Source: Rurimicrobium sp040387755 (GTDB lineage Bacteria; Bacteroidota; Bacteroidia; Chitinophagales; Chitinophagaceae). Taken from it: a stretch of 64,000 nt of DNA. The notes under the pieces were generated by a model. The model saw only the letters and a list, made by a program, of their open reading frames with translations. It was not told the origin of the DNA and did not search any database. Shown one piece after another: positions 43,983-51,819 of the stretch. The number at the start of each line of letters is the position of its first letter. Positions within the stretch are counted from its first letter, which is position 1. The stretch lies in the NCBI GenBank assembly GCA_040387755.1, contig JAZKDB010000002.1, forward strand, positions 930,001-994,000, given 5' to 3'. The translations under genes and the position numbers were made by a program.

Positions 43983-44201
43983 CTATTTACAAACGCCACA
44001 GGTACCCCCATCCTTTGAGCAGTTTTTGCAATACTTACAGTTTTTGCAAGCTGTACAATACTTGTCGCCCGAGCAAGTACCTTCTTCATCACAACATTGT
44101 ACAGCTACTGTTTGTTCATCCTTCCCGGTTGATGTCTGAGGATTTGAGCAGGCATTAAATAAAGAAACTATTAATATCGCGCATGTAAATAACTTCCTCA
44201 T
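43983..44201 (-). CDS. Small cysteine-rich lipoprotein
   Basis: This 72-residue protein has a lipobox ending LFNAC. The mature part contains about a dozen further cysteines in repeated C-x2-C units (CCDEEGTCSGDKYCTACKNC, then KYCKNCSKDGGTCGVCK). Metal or redox binding is likely from composition. ATG 44201 (MRKLFTCAILIVS) is preferred over the TTG at 44219. Confidence 0.65.
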   Translation of the reverse strand: MRKLFTCAILIVSLFNACSNPQTSTGKDEQTVAVQCCDEEGTCSGDKYCTACKNCKYCKNCSKDGGTCGVCK

Positions 44202-44243
44202 TTTTTTGAATTTGCTCAAACCTAATACCTAAACAAATTAGTA

Positions 44244-44266
44244 GGCGGGGAAATTTCCACGATTTT
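44244..44266. repeat. Short dispersed repeat centred on GGAAATTTCC, copy 2
   Basis: It matches 29778-29800 with a single difference. It is located just upstream of the Cys-rich lipoprotein gene. Confidence 0.5.
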
Positions 44267-44364
44267 TAAAATAAATCTGCTGTTTGGGCTTTTTCGGGAG
44301 GGAATCGGGATTAGTTGGGCGTTTTAAACTTTTGCAGTTTGATTGGTGCTATAATTTGAATCTG

Positions 44365-44391
44365 ATTGGTTCGAATCCAATCTGGTTCACA
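44365..44391 (+). other. tRNA 3'-end-like fragment, possible attachment-site remnant
   Basis: A perfect T-arm (ATTGG, TTCGAAT, CCAAT) is followed by CTGGTTC-A, the form of a tRNA acceptor 3' strand. I find no complementary GAACCAG 5' strand or convincing anticodon arm upstream, so this is not a whole tRNA. The spacer 44202-44503 otherwise holds only the short repeat and the hairpin at 44397. Confidence 0.35.
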
Positions 44392-44396
44392 AAATA

Positions 44397-44423
44397 CCAA
44401 AGCCGCTCTGAGAGCGGCTTTGG
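44397..44423. terminator. Strong hairpin behind the tRNA-like fragment
   Basis: CCAAAGCCGCTC pairs perfectly with GAGCGGCTTTGG across TGA. No long T run follows on either strand, so termination is likely but not certain. Confidence 0.6.
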
Positions 44424-44503
44424 CTATTAAAACAAATTTCAGATTGGTTAAACTTGTTGATGTCTTTGGTGTTTCCACAAAATCAAAATTAAATTAGTAC
44501 TAG

Positions 44504-45841
44504 CTACTGCTTTGCAAATTTTAGATAATGATTCCCTTTGCTATCCTTTAGTGCTACTAAATATACTCCTGACTTTAACATACTAACATCAACATTGTCA
44601 TCATTAGAGATATTGACTAATTGCCTGCCTAATAAATCCAGAATTACAATTTCATATTGTAATTCTTTTTGAAACCCTGTAAAAAACACCCTATTATTTA
44701 CAGGATTGGGATAGGCACTAAAATCGTTAATTTCTGATTCTGTATGATTAATTATTGAGCTTTCAAAACAAGTAGAAATCGGATTCCAAACTTTGAATTT
44801 TTTTTGATAAATAGTGTCGTCAATATCTCCTACATAAATTTCAAAATAAGTTGTCCCGTATATTTTATAAGCATAACACATAGCGTCAAAAGGAGAAGAA
44901 TTAGCAGTTTTTGCTGGATCTAAAAAAGGAGTTGTCCACCCTTGCAACATCTGAAACATTGTATAAGCCGAGTCCTTTAATTGATAGAGAGGAGTAGCGA
45001 AGGTAGTCAGCGGCAATCCTGTGAACACGCCACTAAAAGTATCAGTATATCCGGCTAAATTTTCTTGCCAAAAACTAATTTTAGGATGAAGGACGTTATC
45101 AAAATGTTGCAATAGTTTTGTCCTGAGATAAGTTGCCAGGGAAGGACTATTTATACTGTCATTAATATTTTTATAGAATGGGACAAACACATTCTTATCA
45201 GGGAAGTAATCAGTTTGAATTTGCATGCTTAGCACTAAAGAATCAACAAATTTATATCTATTATAGCCAGGCAAAATTGATTGAATATTAGTGCTTGTGC
45301 CATTTACATTTCTAATTGCCCCCAACCCTGGAATATTAGTTGCTATATTAGCTAAAACCGGATGATCTTTCAAGGCTACCAGTTTACCTAAACTGAGGCT
45401 ATAGACAGAATGGTTGGCAATAATTGATAAAAACAACCGAAATCTTTGTATAAGATAGCTATCATAAGGTACTGCCCTTGTTGTTGTGATAGAAGATAAA
45501 GGATCTGTGAATGGATAATTAGCTACTCCAGGTTGCATTGCAATATATGGAGGTTCCACAGCATAGGCACCGAATAATATAGTTAACTTCTTGTCAATCG
45601 AGTCTAACCTCTTTACAATATGATCCAAGCCTGTAAAATCGTAACTGTCCTTGGATGTCTCTATCTCAGACCAGCTTGTTCTCCAAACAAAACCATCGAC
45701 AAAGGGGTAGTTTCTAATATTAGCATCTCTGTATGTACCCTTATTATTGTCCAGTACATAGATACCATTTGGCTGTGCCTTCAAATCAATTGAATTCAGG
45801 AGAAATAATGAAGTCAATAAAATGCAAAAATATTTTATCAT
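44504..45841 (-). CDS. T9SS sorting-domain protein, possible TIM-barrel glycosidase-like
   Basis: This 445-residue protein has a signal peptide (MIKYFCILLTSLFLLNSIDL). The N-terminal part, VDGFVWRTSWSEIETSKDSY, DFTGLDHIVKRLDSI and KKLTILFGAYAVEPP, resembles the start of a GH42-like barrel. I cannot identify both catalytic acids. The C-terminus is a type A sorting domain (FSAYPNPVNNRVFFTGFQ to GVYLVALKDSKGNHYLKFA). ATG 45841 matches the signal peptide; the longer frame to 45877 does not. Confidence 0.78.
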   Translation of the reverse strand: MIKYFCILLTSLFLLNSIDLKAQPNGIYVLDNNKGTYRDANIRNYPFVDGFVWRTSWSEIETSKDSYDFTGLDHIVKRLDSIDKKLTILFGAYAVEPPYIAMQPGVANYPFTDPLSSITTTRAVPYDSYLIQRFRLFLSIIANHSVYSLSLGKLVALKDHPVLANIATNIPGLGAIRNVNGTSTNIQSILPGYNRYKFVDSLVLSMQIQTDYFPDKNVFVPFYKNINDSINSPSLATYLRTKLLQHFDNVLHPKISFWQENLAGYTDTFSGVFTGLPLTTFATPLYQLKDSAYTMFQMLQGWTTPFLDPAKTANSSPFDAMCYAYKIYGTTYFEIYVGDIDDTIYQKKFKVWNPISTCFESSIINHTESEINDFSAYPNPVNNRVFFTGFQKELQYEIVILDLLGRQLVNISNDDNVDVSMLKSGVYLVALKDSKGNHYLKFAKQ

Positions 45842-45918
45842 AATAAATTGATTTGAGTAAGCATTCCAAGTCTTCAAAATTACACTCTACATTCTTATTT
45901 CAGTAAATAATATAAGTT

Positions 45919-46050
45919 CTGCTGTTCGGGATTTTCCGGAGGGAATCCCGAACCAATGATAAAGCGGATTTGCAATCCGCAAATGGAGATTACAAATCTC
46001 CAATATTACCTGTTCGGGATGCGCTGGTGCTAACATCCCGAACAACTGAG
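45919..46050. repeat. 132-nt hairpin-rich intergenic repeat, full copy
   Basis: Four short inverted repeats lie in series: TTCGGGATT/AATCCCGAA, GCGGATT/AATCCGC, GGAGATT/AATCTCC and GTTCGGGATG/CATCCCGAAC. It is about 94% identical to 47154-47285. The frame across it on the minus strand (HPEQVILEICNLHLRIANPL) is not a real gene. Confidence 0.8.
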
Positions 46051-46481
46051 TTAAGTCAGCCTGCCTGTACAATTTTCGAACTATTTTGTACAAGATTTGG
46101 AAAGACTTGTTGCTTTAGTTAGCTAACATTGGACTGAAACCTTATATTTAAATACCTGGCGTGGGCGGGAGTTTGTTCTCACTCTTCAGTGTTTAGGAGC
46201 GTTACCACTTAAAAAGTACTTCAAGGTATTCGCTTCCTTTTTCTTTTACATAAACAGCTTTTTTAAGCCCATAACCGCTCCTATTTTTCACATCGGCAAA
46301 TTACAAATAGTCAAAAAATATCATTTTTTTATCCCTGTAAATCGACTATATTTAAGCCAAAACGGCAAGTTCTAATTAGTAAAAAAGCCTTTTAGACAAA
46401 CTGACGTTAGGCGTAATGCTGGGAGACGTGCTAACTATAAATAATCTGTAAAAAAATACAATTTAACAAATCAATAAGAGT
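46051..46481. other. Spacer upstream of GNAT gene with attC-like right box
   Basis: No gene is seen in these 431 nt. Near 46106-46130 are inverted GTTAGCTAAC-type bases followed by ATTGGACTGAAACC. GTTAGGC at 46406-46412 matches the attC right box GTTRRRY and starts the segment carrying the acetyltransferase gene. Confidence 0.4.
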
Positions 46482-46955
46482 ATGGAAATAAAATTGACAA
46501 CAAACGAAAACGAGTTGAACCAATGTGCTGAATTGATGAGCCAATCTGAACCATTCACTACACTGAAATTCAACTACGAAAAATGTAAATTAGCTGTTAG
46601 AGGTGATTATAAGGAAGTTTACATTGCATCAGAAGATAATGCATTTTTAGGTTTTGTAGTGCTTCAATTTTATGGAGTACTTCGTGGCTACATTCAAACC
46701 ATTTGTATTAGTCCCAACCACAGAGGTAATGGAATTGGAACAACCCTTTTGAAATTCAGCGAAGAAAAACTTATGAAAATATTTCCAAATGTTTTTATGT
46801 GTGTTACATCCTTTAATCATCAAGCACAGAAATTATATTATCGCTTAGGTTATGAAAAAATCGGAGAATTGAAAAACCATATAATTGAAGGAGCCGATGA
46901 ATATATTTTACGAAAACAAGGTAGTCCAATCTCAGAATTTAAACCAGCGAAGTAA
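46482..46955 (+). CDS. GNAT family N-acetyltransferase
   Basis: A 157-residue acetyl-CoA-dependent acetyltransferase. The acetyl-CoA loop is TICISPNHRGNGIGTTLLKF (Arg-Gly-Asn-Gly-Ile-Gly), followed by VTSFNHQAQKLYYRLGYEKI, the usual motif B. Substrate unknown. It is flanked by GTTAGGC and GCCTAAC, as in an integron gene cassette, and sits alone between two copies of the 132-nt repeat. Confidence 0.88.
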   Translation: MEIKLTTNENELNQCAELMSQSEPFTTLKFNYEKCKLAVRGDYKEVYIASEDNAFLGFVVLQFYGVLRGYIQTICISPNHRGNGIGTTLLKFSEEKLMKIFPNVFMCVTSFNHQAQKLYYRLGYEKIGELKNHIIEGADEYILRKQGSPISEFKPAK

Positions 46956-47077
46956 AAAGAGTAATGACAGCTAATGGAATTAAGACAACAGACGAAAAGA
47001 AACATATTTGAAATAGTAAAATAATAATAGAATAGAAACTTGAAACACCAGATAAGAAATGAAAACAAAGCACTAAC

Positions 47078-47316
47078 GCCTAACATCGGTTTGGCAATAT
47101 GGCGGCTGAAGTGCTTCTATGAAACATTTGTGCAAGGTTCAATATTAGGAACCCTGCTGTTCGGGATTTTCCGAAGGGAATCCCGAACCAATAATCATGC
47201 GGATTTGTAATCCGCAAATGGAGATTACAAATCTCCACTATTACCTGTTCGGGATGCGCTGGCGCTAACATCCCGAACAGCTGAGATGAACTTCTGACTT
47301 TATACTCTATTGTCAA
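47078..47316. other. attC-like element interrupted by the 132-nt repeat
   Basis: GCCTAAC (47078-47084) matches the attC R'' box. TTGGCAATA (47091-47099) and CTGAAGTGC pair imperfectly with GAACTTCTG and TATTGTCAA (47308-47316) on the other side of the repeat copy at 47154-47285. A clear right-end GTTRRRY is not visible. The nearby stretch 46956-47077 has no gene. Confidence 0.35.
47154..47285. repeat. 132-nt hairpin-rich intergenic repeat, full copy
   Basis: Same length and structure as 45919-46050, with about eight differences. Several differences are outside the stems, and AATCCGC/GCGGATT and CATCCCGAAC/GTTCGGGATG are conserved. Confidence 0.8.
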
Positions 47317-47406
47317 GTACAATCTTTTGTTGTTTTATGGGATTCCGCCAAACGAATTTTGATTTTCAGACGTCTTGAAGATATTCTCACCATTATTCCC
47401 ACACCA

Positions 47407-49005
47407 ATGAATTTGAAATTTCTATTTATAAACGCAGCCCTGCTTCTGGGCGCAGGTATTTTTGTTCAGGCACAGACAACAGCTCCTACAGTACACCACT
47501 CCGGTTTGTACGGAGGGTCTCAGGATGATCATGGCCGCTGCATCGTTCAGACAGGTGACAACGGTTTTGTAATGGGTGGCTGGGCCAACTCTTCCGACGG
47601 GCAGGCCCCCAGTAGTTTTACCACCCTCACCAATGCTCTGGTGGTACGCACCGATGCCAGTGGAAATTATCTTTGGAGTACTGTTATTGCAGGCAGCAAG
47701 GACGAAGACATAAACGCCATAGCAGTTTCTAAAGGAAAAGTAATTGTATCCGGTAACAGTAGATCAATAGATGGGGATTTTGCGGGCATGGCTTCTATAA
47801 AAGGTTTCCTCGCCTGGATAGATTCTGCCAATGGCCATCTGCTCCGGGTCAAATCCTATGGTGGTAATGTAAGCGGCACTATCAACAAAGTAAAAGTGCT
47901 GACCGGTGGAAAATTGCTCGTATGTGGAGCACAATCCAATATAGGGTCAGCTACAGCACCTACCGGATCTTATCCCTGGACTGCCCTCATGGATGACACC
48001 GGTAAGATTATCTGGCAGCGCTACATGAACGCAGCAGGACCCGATTTGACGGGCGTAGCCCACTCTGTGGTTCATAGAATGGATGGCGGCTTTACCATGC
48101 TTGCAGAAGTCTCTTCTGCCGCTGTCATTCCAGGCCTTAAGGGCGTTAATGACTTTGCGCTGGTCAGTATGGATGATACAGGGAAAGTCCTTTGGGTGAA
48201 GTACTTCGGGGGGAGCCAGGCGGATGCTGCTGTAACGCTGATACAGACTCAGGACGGTGGTTTTATTTGCGGTGGCAGTACCAAAAGTTCGGATGGTGAT
48301 GTGAAGAAAGCTACCCATGGCGACTGGGATTATTGGGTGTTTAAAACGGATAAGGATGGGAATATACTTTGGCAAAAAACTATTGGCGGCTCTAAAATTG
48401 ATTTACTATTTGGTCTCGCAGGTACATGCAATAATGGTTCGCTTGTGTATGGAATGACCATGTCTAACGACGGTGATGCTATAGCCAATACCGGTATGAT
48501 AGACCTGCTGGTTTTACGCCTGGACGACAAAGGAGATACTATATGGACACATTGTTACGGCAGTTCACAAGGTGATTTTGAAGGTGGCATTACTGTAACC
48601 AGTGATGATGGCTATGCATTTGTCAGCACTTCGGCACTGGCAGACCGGGATGTAAGCGGTTCACCACATGGTAGTGGCGACTATTGGCTGGCTGTACTGA
48701 AACCGGACGGACTGGACAATAATTGTCCTTTAAAAACACCGCCCCCTGTTGTACTTGCAGTATCTGAACATGTTATAGCCGATACCCATGTCCGTATTTA
48801 TCCCAATCCGGTACAGGATCAGCTGATTATTGAGAGTTTGCTACCAGTCCATGCTACATTGACTGATTTGCTGGGACGTGAACTCATGCATACAGAAGAT
48901 GGCAGGATGGCAGTAGGCAATCTTGCATCTGGTTTGTACCTGATTTCCTGTACTGATCTTCAGGGAAATCGCATCGGTACTTATAAGGTGCAGAAAGAAC
49001 ATTAA
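47407..49005 (+). CDS. T9SS-exported repeat protein, propeller-like
   Basis: This 532-residue protein has a signal peptide (MNLKFLFINAALLLGAGIFV). It has six or so repeats with the pattern DGGF-x-x-GG...SSDGD (GDNGFVMGGWANSSDG, TQDGGFICGGSTKSSDGDV, DDGYAFVSTSALADRDV) and W-x-x-x-x-G/Y ends, suggesting a beta-propeller. The C-terminal sorting domain is VRIYPNPVQDQLIIESL to GLYLISCTDLQGNRIG. ATG 47407 fits the signal peptide. Function unknown. Confidence 0.82.
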   Translation: MNLKFLFINAALLLGAGIFVQAQTTAPTVHHSGLYGGSQDDHGRCIVQTGDNGFVMGGWANSSDGQAPSSFTTLTNALVVRTDASGNYLWSTVIAGSKDEDINAIAVSKGKVIVSGNSRSIDGDFAGMASIKGFLAWIDSANGHLLRVKSYGGNVSGTINKVKVLTGGKLLVCGAQSNIGSATAPTGSYPWTALMDDTGKIIWQRYMNAAGPDLTGVAHSVVHRMDGGFTMLAEVSSAAVIPGLKGVNDFALVSMDDTGKVLWVKYFGGSQADAAVTLIQTQDGGFICGGSTKSSDGDVKKATHGDWDYWVFKTDKDGNILWQKTIGGSKIDLLFGLAGTCNNGSLVYGMTMSNDGDAIANTGMIDLLVLRLDDKGDTIWTHCYGSSQGDFEGGITVTSDDGYAFVSTSALADRDVSGSPHGSGDYWLAVLKPDGLDNNCPLKTPPPVVLAVSEHVIADTHVRIYPNPVQDQLIIESLLPVHATLTDLLGRELMHTEDGRMAVGNLASGLYLISCTDLQGNRIGTYKVQKEH

Positions 49006-49313
49006 TATCCATCCTCTTCAGCAGTACCAGAGTCTCTGTAATATTTGGGATGTCAGACTTTCAAATTTATCTACTTTAAATCAAACAAATATAAACTGTT
49101 GCTTTTGGGATGTTCTGTAGGGTAAGTAGAAAATTTCATACTTACTGATAGTGGTAACTACATTTGCAACTGCTATATGGAACCTTCTGTACTGGTGAGA
49201 AATAGATCTTATCATAATTCACCTCATAATTAGTTGTATGACAGCAGGGAGGGAAATGCAGAATGATAAATACCATGCTTCGGGCGTTATTTACTTATTA
49301 ACCTTCACACACT
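49006..49313. other. Intergenic region before lipocalin-like lipoprotein
   Basis: I see no gene, RNA or clear promoter in these 308 nt. Confidence 0.5.
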
Positions 49314-49757
49314 ATGAAAAGTAACCATTACCTGATTGTTGTTCTGATGGTAGGGATATTGTCAGGCAGCAGCAGTTGCAGTAAAGATAACCCCAGTTGT
49401 GATACCCGGGTGAGCAGCAATAAAGACAGTACATCCATAGTTGGCACATGGGAGCTACGCAGTAAATACAGCGGTTATTCCGGTAATACAGAAATCTTAC
49501 CGGATTGTAATGGTAACAGGCTTGTGTTTACAGGCAATACATATAAAAGATATACATCGGGGAAATTGGCTCGGGAAGGTACTTACCGCATTCTGAAAGA
49601 TACCATGCGGATAAAAGGCAAGAGTGAGGCGAATCGTATCATACTGGATACAGATACCATAGTGCGTAATTTCCTGAACAATTCGGGTACGGAACTTCAC
49701 ATTATACTTGATGCCTTCGATGGTCCAGAATCGAGATACATCCGTAGGAATGACTAA
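49314..49757 (+). CDS. Lipocalin-like lipoprotein
   Basis: A 147-residue protein with a lipobox ending GSSSC. The body begins SIVGTWELRSKYSGY and continues LVFTGNTYKRY, GTYRILKDTMRI and DTIVRNFLNNSGTELHI, the pattern of small lipocalin-like beta-barrels common in Bacteroidota. Ligand unknown. No neighbouring gene shares its strand closely. Confidence 0.78.
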   Translation: MKSNHYLIVVLMVGILSGSSSCSKDNPSCDTRVSSNKDSTSIVGTWELRSKYSGYSGNTEILPDCNGNRLVFTGNTYKRYTSGKLAREGTYRILKDTMRIKGKSEANRIILDTDTIVRNFLNNSGTELHIILDAFDGPESRYIRRND

Positions 49758-49803
49758 TCATAGCAGCGCTCCTGCTGTTCGGGATACGCTACCGGTCAAA
49801 TAA

Positions 49804-49833
49804 AAAAAGCCCAATCTTACGATTGAGCTTTTT
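49804..49833 (-). terminator. Terminator of tRNA-Pro
   Basis: AAAAAGCTCAATC pairs with GATTGGGCTTTTT (one mismatch) on the minus strand and is followed by Ts. Confidence 0.8.
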
Positions 49834-49842
49834 AATGTTAAG

Positions 49843-49916
49843 TCGGGACGACAAGATTCGAACTTGCGACCCCAAGCACCCCATGCTTGTACGCTACCGG
49901 GCTGCGCTACGTCCCG
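49843..49916 (-). tRNA. tRNA-Pro(GGG)
   Basis: The acceptor stem CGGGACG/CGTCCCG is complete. The anticodon arm CAAGC-ATGGGGT-GCTTG gives anticodon GGG with U33. The T-arm reads GCAAG-TTCGAAT-CTTGT with one wobble, and the discriminator is A. No CCA is encoded. The gene is 74 nt long and followed by its own terminator. Confidence 0.93.
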
Positions 49917-49975
49917 AACTCCGGATTTAATTCCCCCAGAAGGGGCGGCAAAGATAATAGCTTTTTGTAAAAAAC

Positions 49976-50572
49976 CTAATGCAAATCTGCAGCAATCAGG
50001 CGTAAAAATTCGCTGCGGGTTTCGTTACGCTCAAAGGCACCACTAAATGCTGATGTAGTAGTGACACTATTTTGTTTTTGAACTCCACGCATCATCATAC
50101 ACAGATGCTTGGCTTCGATAACCACCGCAACTCCCATTGGGTTGAGGGTTTCCTGTATCACATCTAAAATCTGATGTGTCATACGCTCCTGTACCTGAAG
50201 TCGACGTGCATAGCAATCTACCACACGAGCCAGTTTGCTCAGTCCTGTAATCACACCATTAGGGATGTAGGCAATATGAGCTTTGCCAAAAAATGGCAAC
50301 ATATGATGTTCGCACAAAGAATATAATTCAATGTCTTTAACAATGACCATTTCACTATACGATTCGTGAAATTTAGCTGAATTCAGTATTTCACGGGCAT
50401 CCATCTGGTAGCCCTGAGTAATGAATTGCATTGCCTTGGCTACACGCTCCGGCGTTTTCTCCAAACCTTCACGTGAAATGTCTTCGCCCAATAGCTTCAT
50501 AGAAGCGGCATAATGTTCTTTCAAGCCATCAGTAATGTCCTGATCGTATTGTTCTATTTTTTTGTAAGCCAA
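49976..50572 (-). CDS. folE: GTP cyclohydrolase I
   Basis: This enzyme converts GTP to 7,8-dihydroneopterin triphosphate, feeding folate and, with the neighbouring PTPS-like protein, other pterins or queuosine. Zinc and active-site blocks: ELYSLCEHHMLPFFGKAHIA, LSKLARVVDCYARRLQVQER and HLCMMMRGVQKQNS (second zinc Cys). The open frame reaches TTG 50605, but TTG 50572 (MAYKKIEQYDQDITDG) gives a normal family start, so it is chosen. Confidence 0.93.
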   Translation of the reverse strand: MAYKKIEQYDQDITDGLKEHYAASMKLLGEDISREGLEKTPERVAKAMQFITQGYQMDAREILNSAKFHESYSEMVIVKDIELYSLCEHHMLPFFGKAHIAYIPNGVITGLSKLARVVDCYARRLQVQERMTHQILDVIQETLNPMGVAVVIEAKHLCMMMRGVQKQNSVTTTSAFSGAFERNETRSEFLRLIAADLH

Positions 50573-50654
50573 TTTGTTTAATTTATTTGTGCAAAAGTTG
50601 AACAAAAAGCTGATTTATCCTCAGCAATTGATTTGATACATGTATCAATAATGA

Positions 50655-51065
50655 TTATCCATAATATTCGACATAGATATTAGGTGTTTCATTGAGCTTC
50701 ATTTTGTGCAATTGGGCTCCTTTGGCTTCTACATGCGGCTTCAATTCGTGCCAGATACCCATAATCAGATTTTCGGCACTGGTAAATTTACCTTTCATAA
50801 AGGCCACATCAAGGTTCAGATTTCTATGGTCTACCTGCTCTACAATAATTTCTTTGATTAATGTGCCTAACTCTTTGGCATTAAACACAAAACCGGTTTC
50901 GGGGTTTGGAATTCCTTTTACAGTAACGTGCAATTCATAATTGTGTCCATGCCAGTTGGGGTTGGCACATTTTCCAAATACAGCTGTATTCTCTTCCTGA
51001 CTCCAGTTTGTATTCTCCAGTTTGTGCGCTGCATTGAAGTGCTCAACGCGTGTTAAATAAACCAT
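50655..51065 (-). CDS. 6-pyruvoyl-tetrahydropterin synthase / QueD family
   Basis: A 136-residue protein with zinc histidines in HFNAAHKL and WHGHNYEL and the catalytic Cys in FGKCANPNWHGHN. VDHRNLNLD and NETPNIYVEYYG complete the fold. The family includes PTPS (tetrahydrobiopterin) and QueD (6-carboxytetrahydropterin, queuosine). It is the gene upstream of folE on the same strand, which supplies its substrate. Which product is made is undecided. Confidence 0.9.
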   Translation of the reverse strand: MVYLTRVEHFNAAHKLENTNWSQEENTAVFGKCANPNWHGHNYELHVTVKGIPNPETGFVFNAKELGTLIKEIIVEQVDHRNLNLDVAFMKGKFTSAENLIMGIWHELKPHVEAKGAQLHKMKLNETPNIYVEYYG

Positions 51066-51136
51066 TTATTAAAATTGAACCGCAAAATTAGTGCTTATAT
51101 GGTCGTTTGACAAAATTGTCTTTACTTGCAGTACCA

Positions 51137-51811
51137 ATGAAAAAACTAATAGTAACAGCGGCAACTGCGATGGAAATTGAGCCCTTTGTTCAGTTTTTAC
51201 ATTCCAGTTTCCAATTAGTTGCCCCAAATACTTTTCAAAATAAAGAATACAGCATTCACATTTTGATATCTGGTGTGGGGATGATGAGCAGCGCATTTTC
51301 GCTTACTGCTGAATTTGCCGTTCATGAGTTTGACTATGCATTACAAGCCGGTATTGCGGGAGCTTTTGATACAGAATTGCAGCTGGGGGATGTGGTAGCA
51401 GTGCAGAGCGAGCAGTATGGAGACCTGGGCGCAGAGGATAAAGAACAGTATATAGATATTTTCGAGTTAGGTTTTTTGGACAAAAACACCAGCCCTTTTA
51501 CAAATGGCAGATTGCTTAACGAAAATCCTTGTTTTGCAGGCAAAGCTTTGCCACTGGTAAATGCTATTAGTGTCAATACCGTTAGTGGAAAGACGAGTAG
51601 TATAGATGCAAGACGGAGCAGATATAACTGTGCGATAGAAAGCATGGAGGGAATTGCCTTTCACTATGCCTGCCTCAGGTATCAAATTCCATTTGTACAA
51701 ATAAGGGCAATATCTAATTATGTGACTCCGCGCAATAAGTCCGAATGGAAATTGAAATTAGCGATAGACAACCTGAACCAATACTTGATAGAAACATTCA
51801 GCACAAAATAA
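51137..51811 (+). CDS. mqnB: Futalosine hydrolase
   Basis: A 224-residue nucleoside phosphorylase-fold hydrolase. ATAMEIEPF, LISGVGMMSSAFSLT, ALQAGIAGAFDTELQLGDVV and ESMEGIAFHYACLRYQIPFV with IRAISNYV are typical of MqnB. It removes adenine from futalosine in the alternative menaquinone pathway. ATG 51137 is chosen over the earlier frame opening at 51107. It is followed 8 nt later by mqnD of the same pathway. Confidence 0.9.
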   Translation: MKKLIVTAATAMEIEPFVQFLHSSFQLVAPNTFQNKEYSIHILISGVGMMSSAFSLTAEFAVHEFDYALQAGIAGAFDTELQLGDVVAVQSEQYGDLGAEDKEQYIDIFELGFLDKNTSPFTNGRLLNENPCFAGKALPLVNAISVNTVSGKTSSIDARRSRYNCAIESMEGIAFHYACLRYQIPFVQIRAISNYVTPRNKSEWKLKLAIDNLNQYLIETFSTK

Positions 51812-51819
51812 TCAACACG

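Noticed and set aside
43790..44092. 100-codon minus-strand frame
   Set aside because: It covers the partial repeat and overlaps the better-supported lipoprotein gene in another frame.
44281..44391. Complete tRNA gene
   Set aside because: Only the T-arm and acceptor 3' strand fit; no complementary acceptor 5' strand or anticodon arm could be found.
45887..46093. 68-codon minus-strand frame across the repeat
   Set aside because: It and the similar frame at 47080-47322 translate the 132-nt repeat plus unrelated flanks; the shared part is only the palindromic element.
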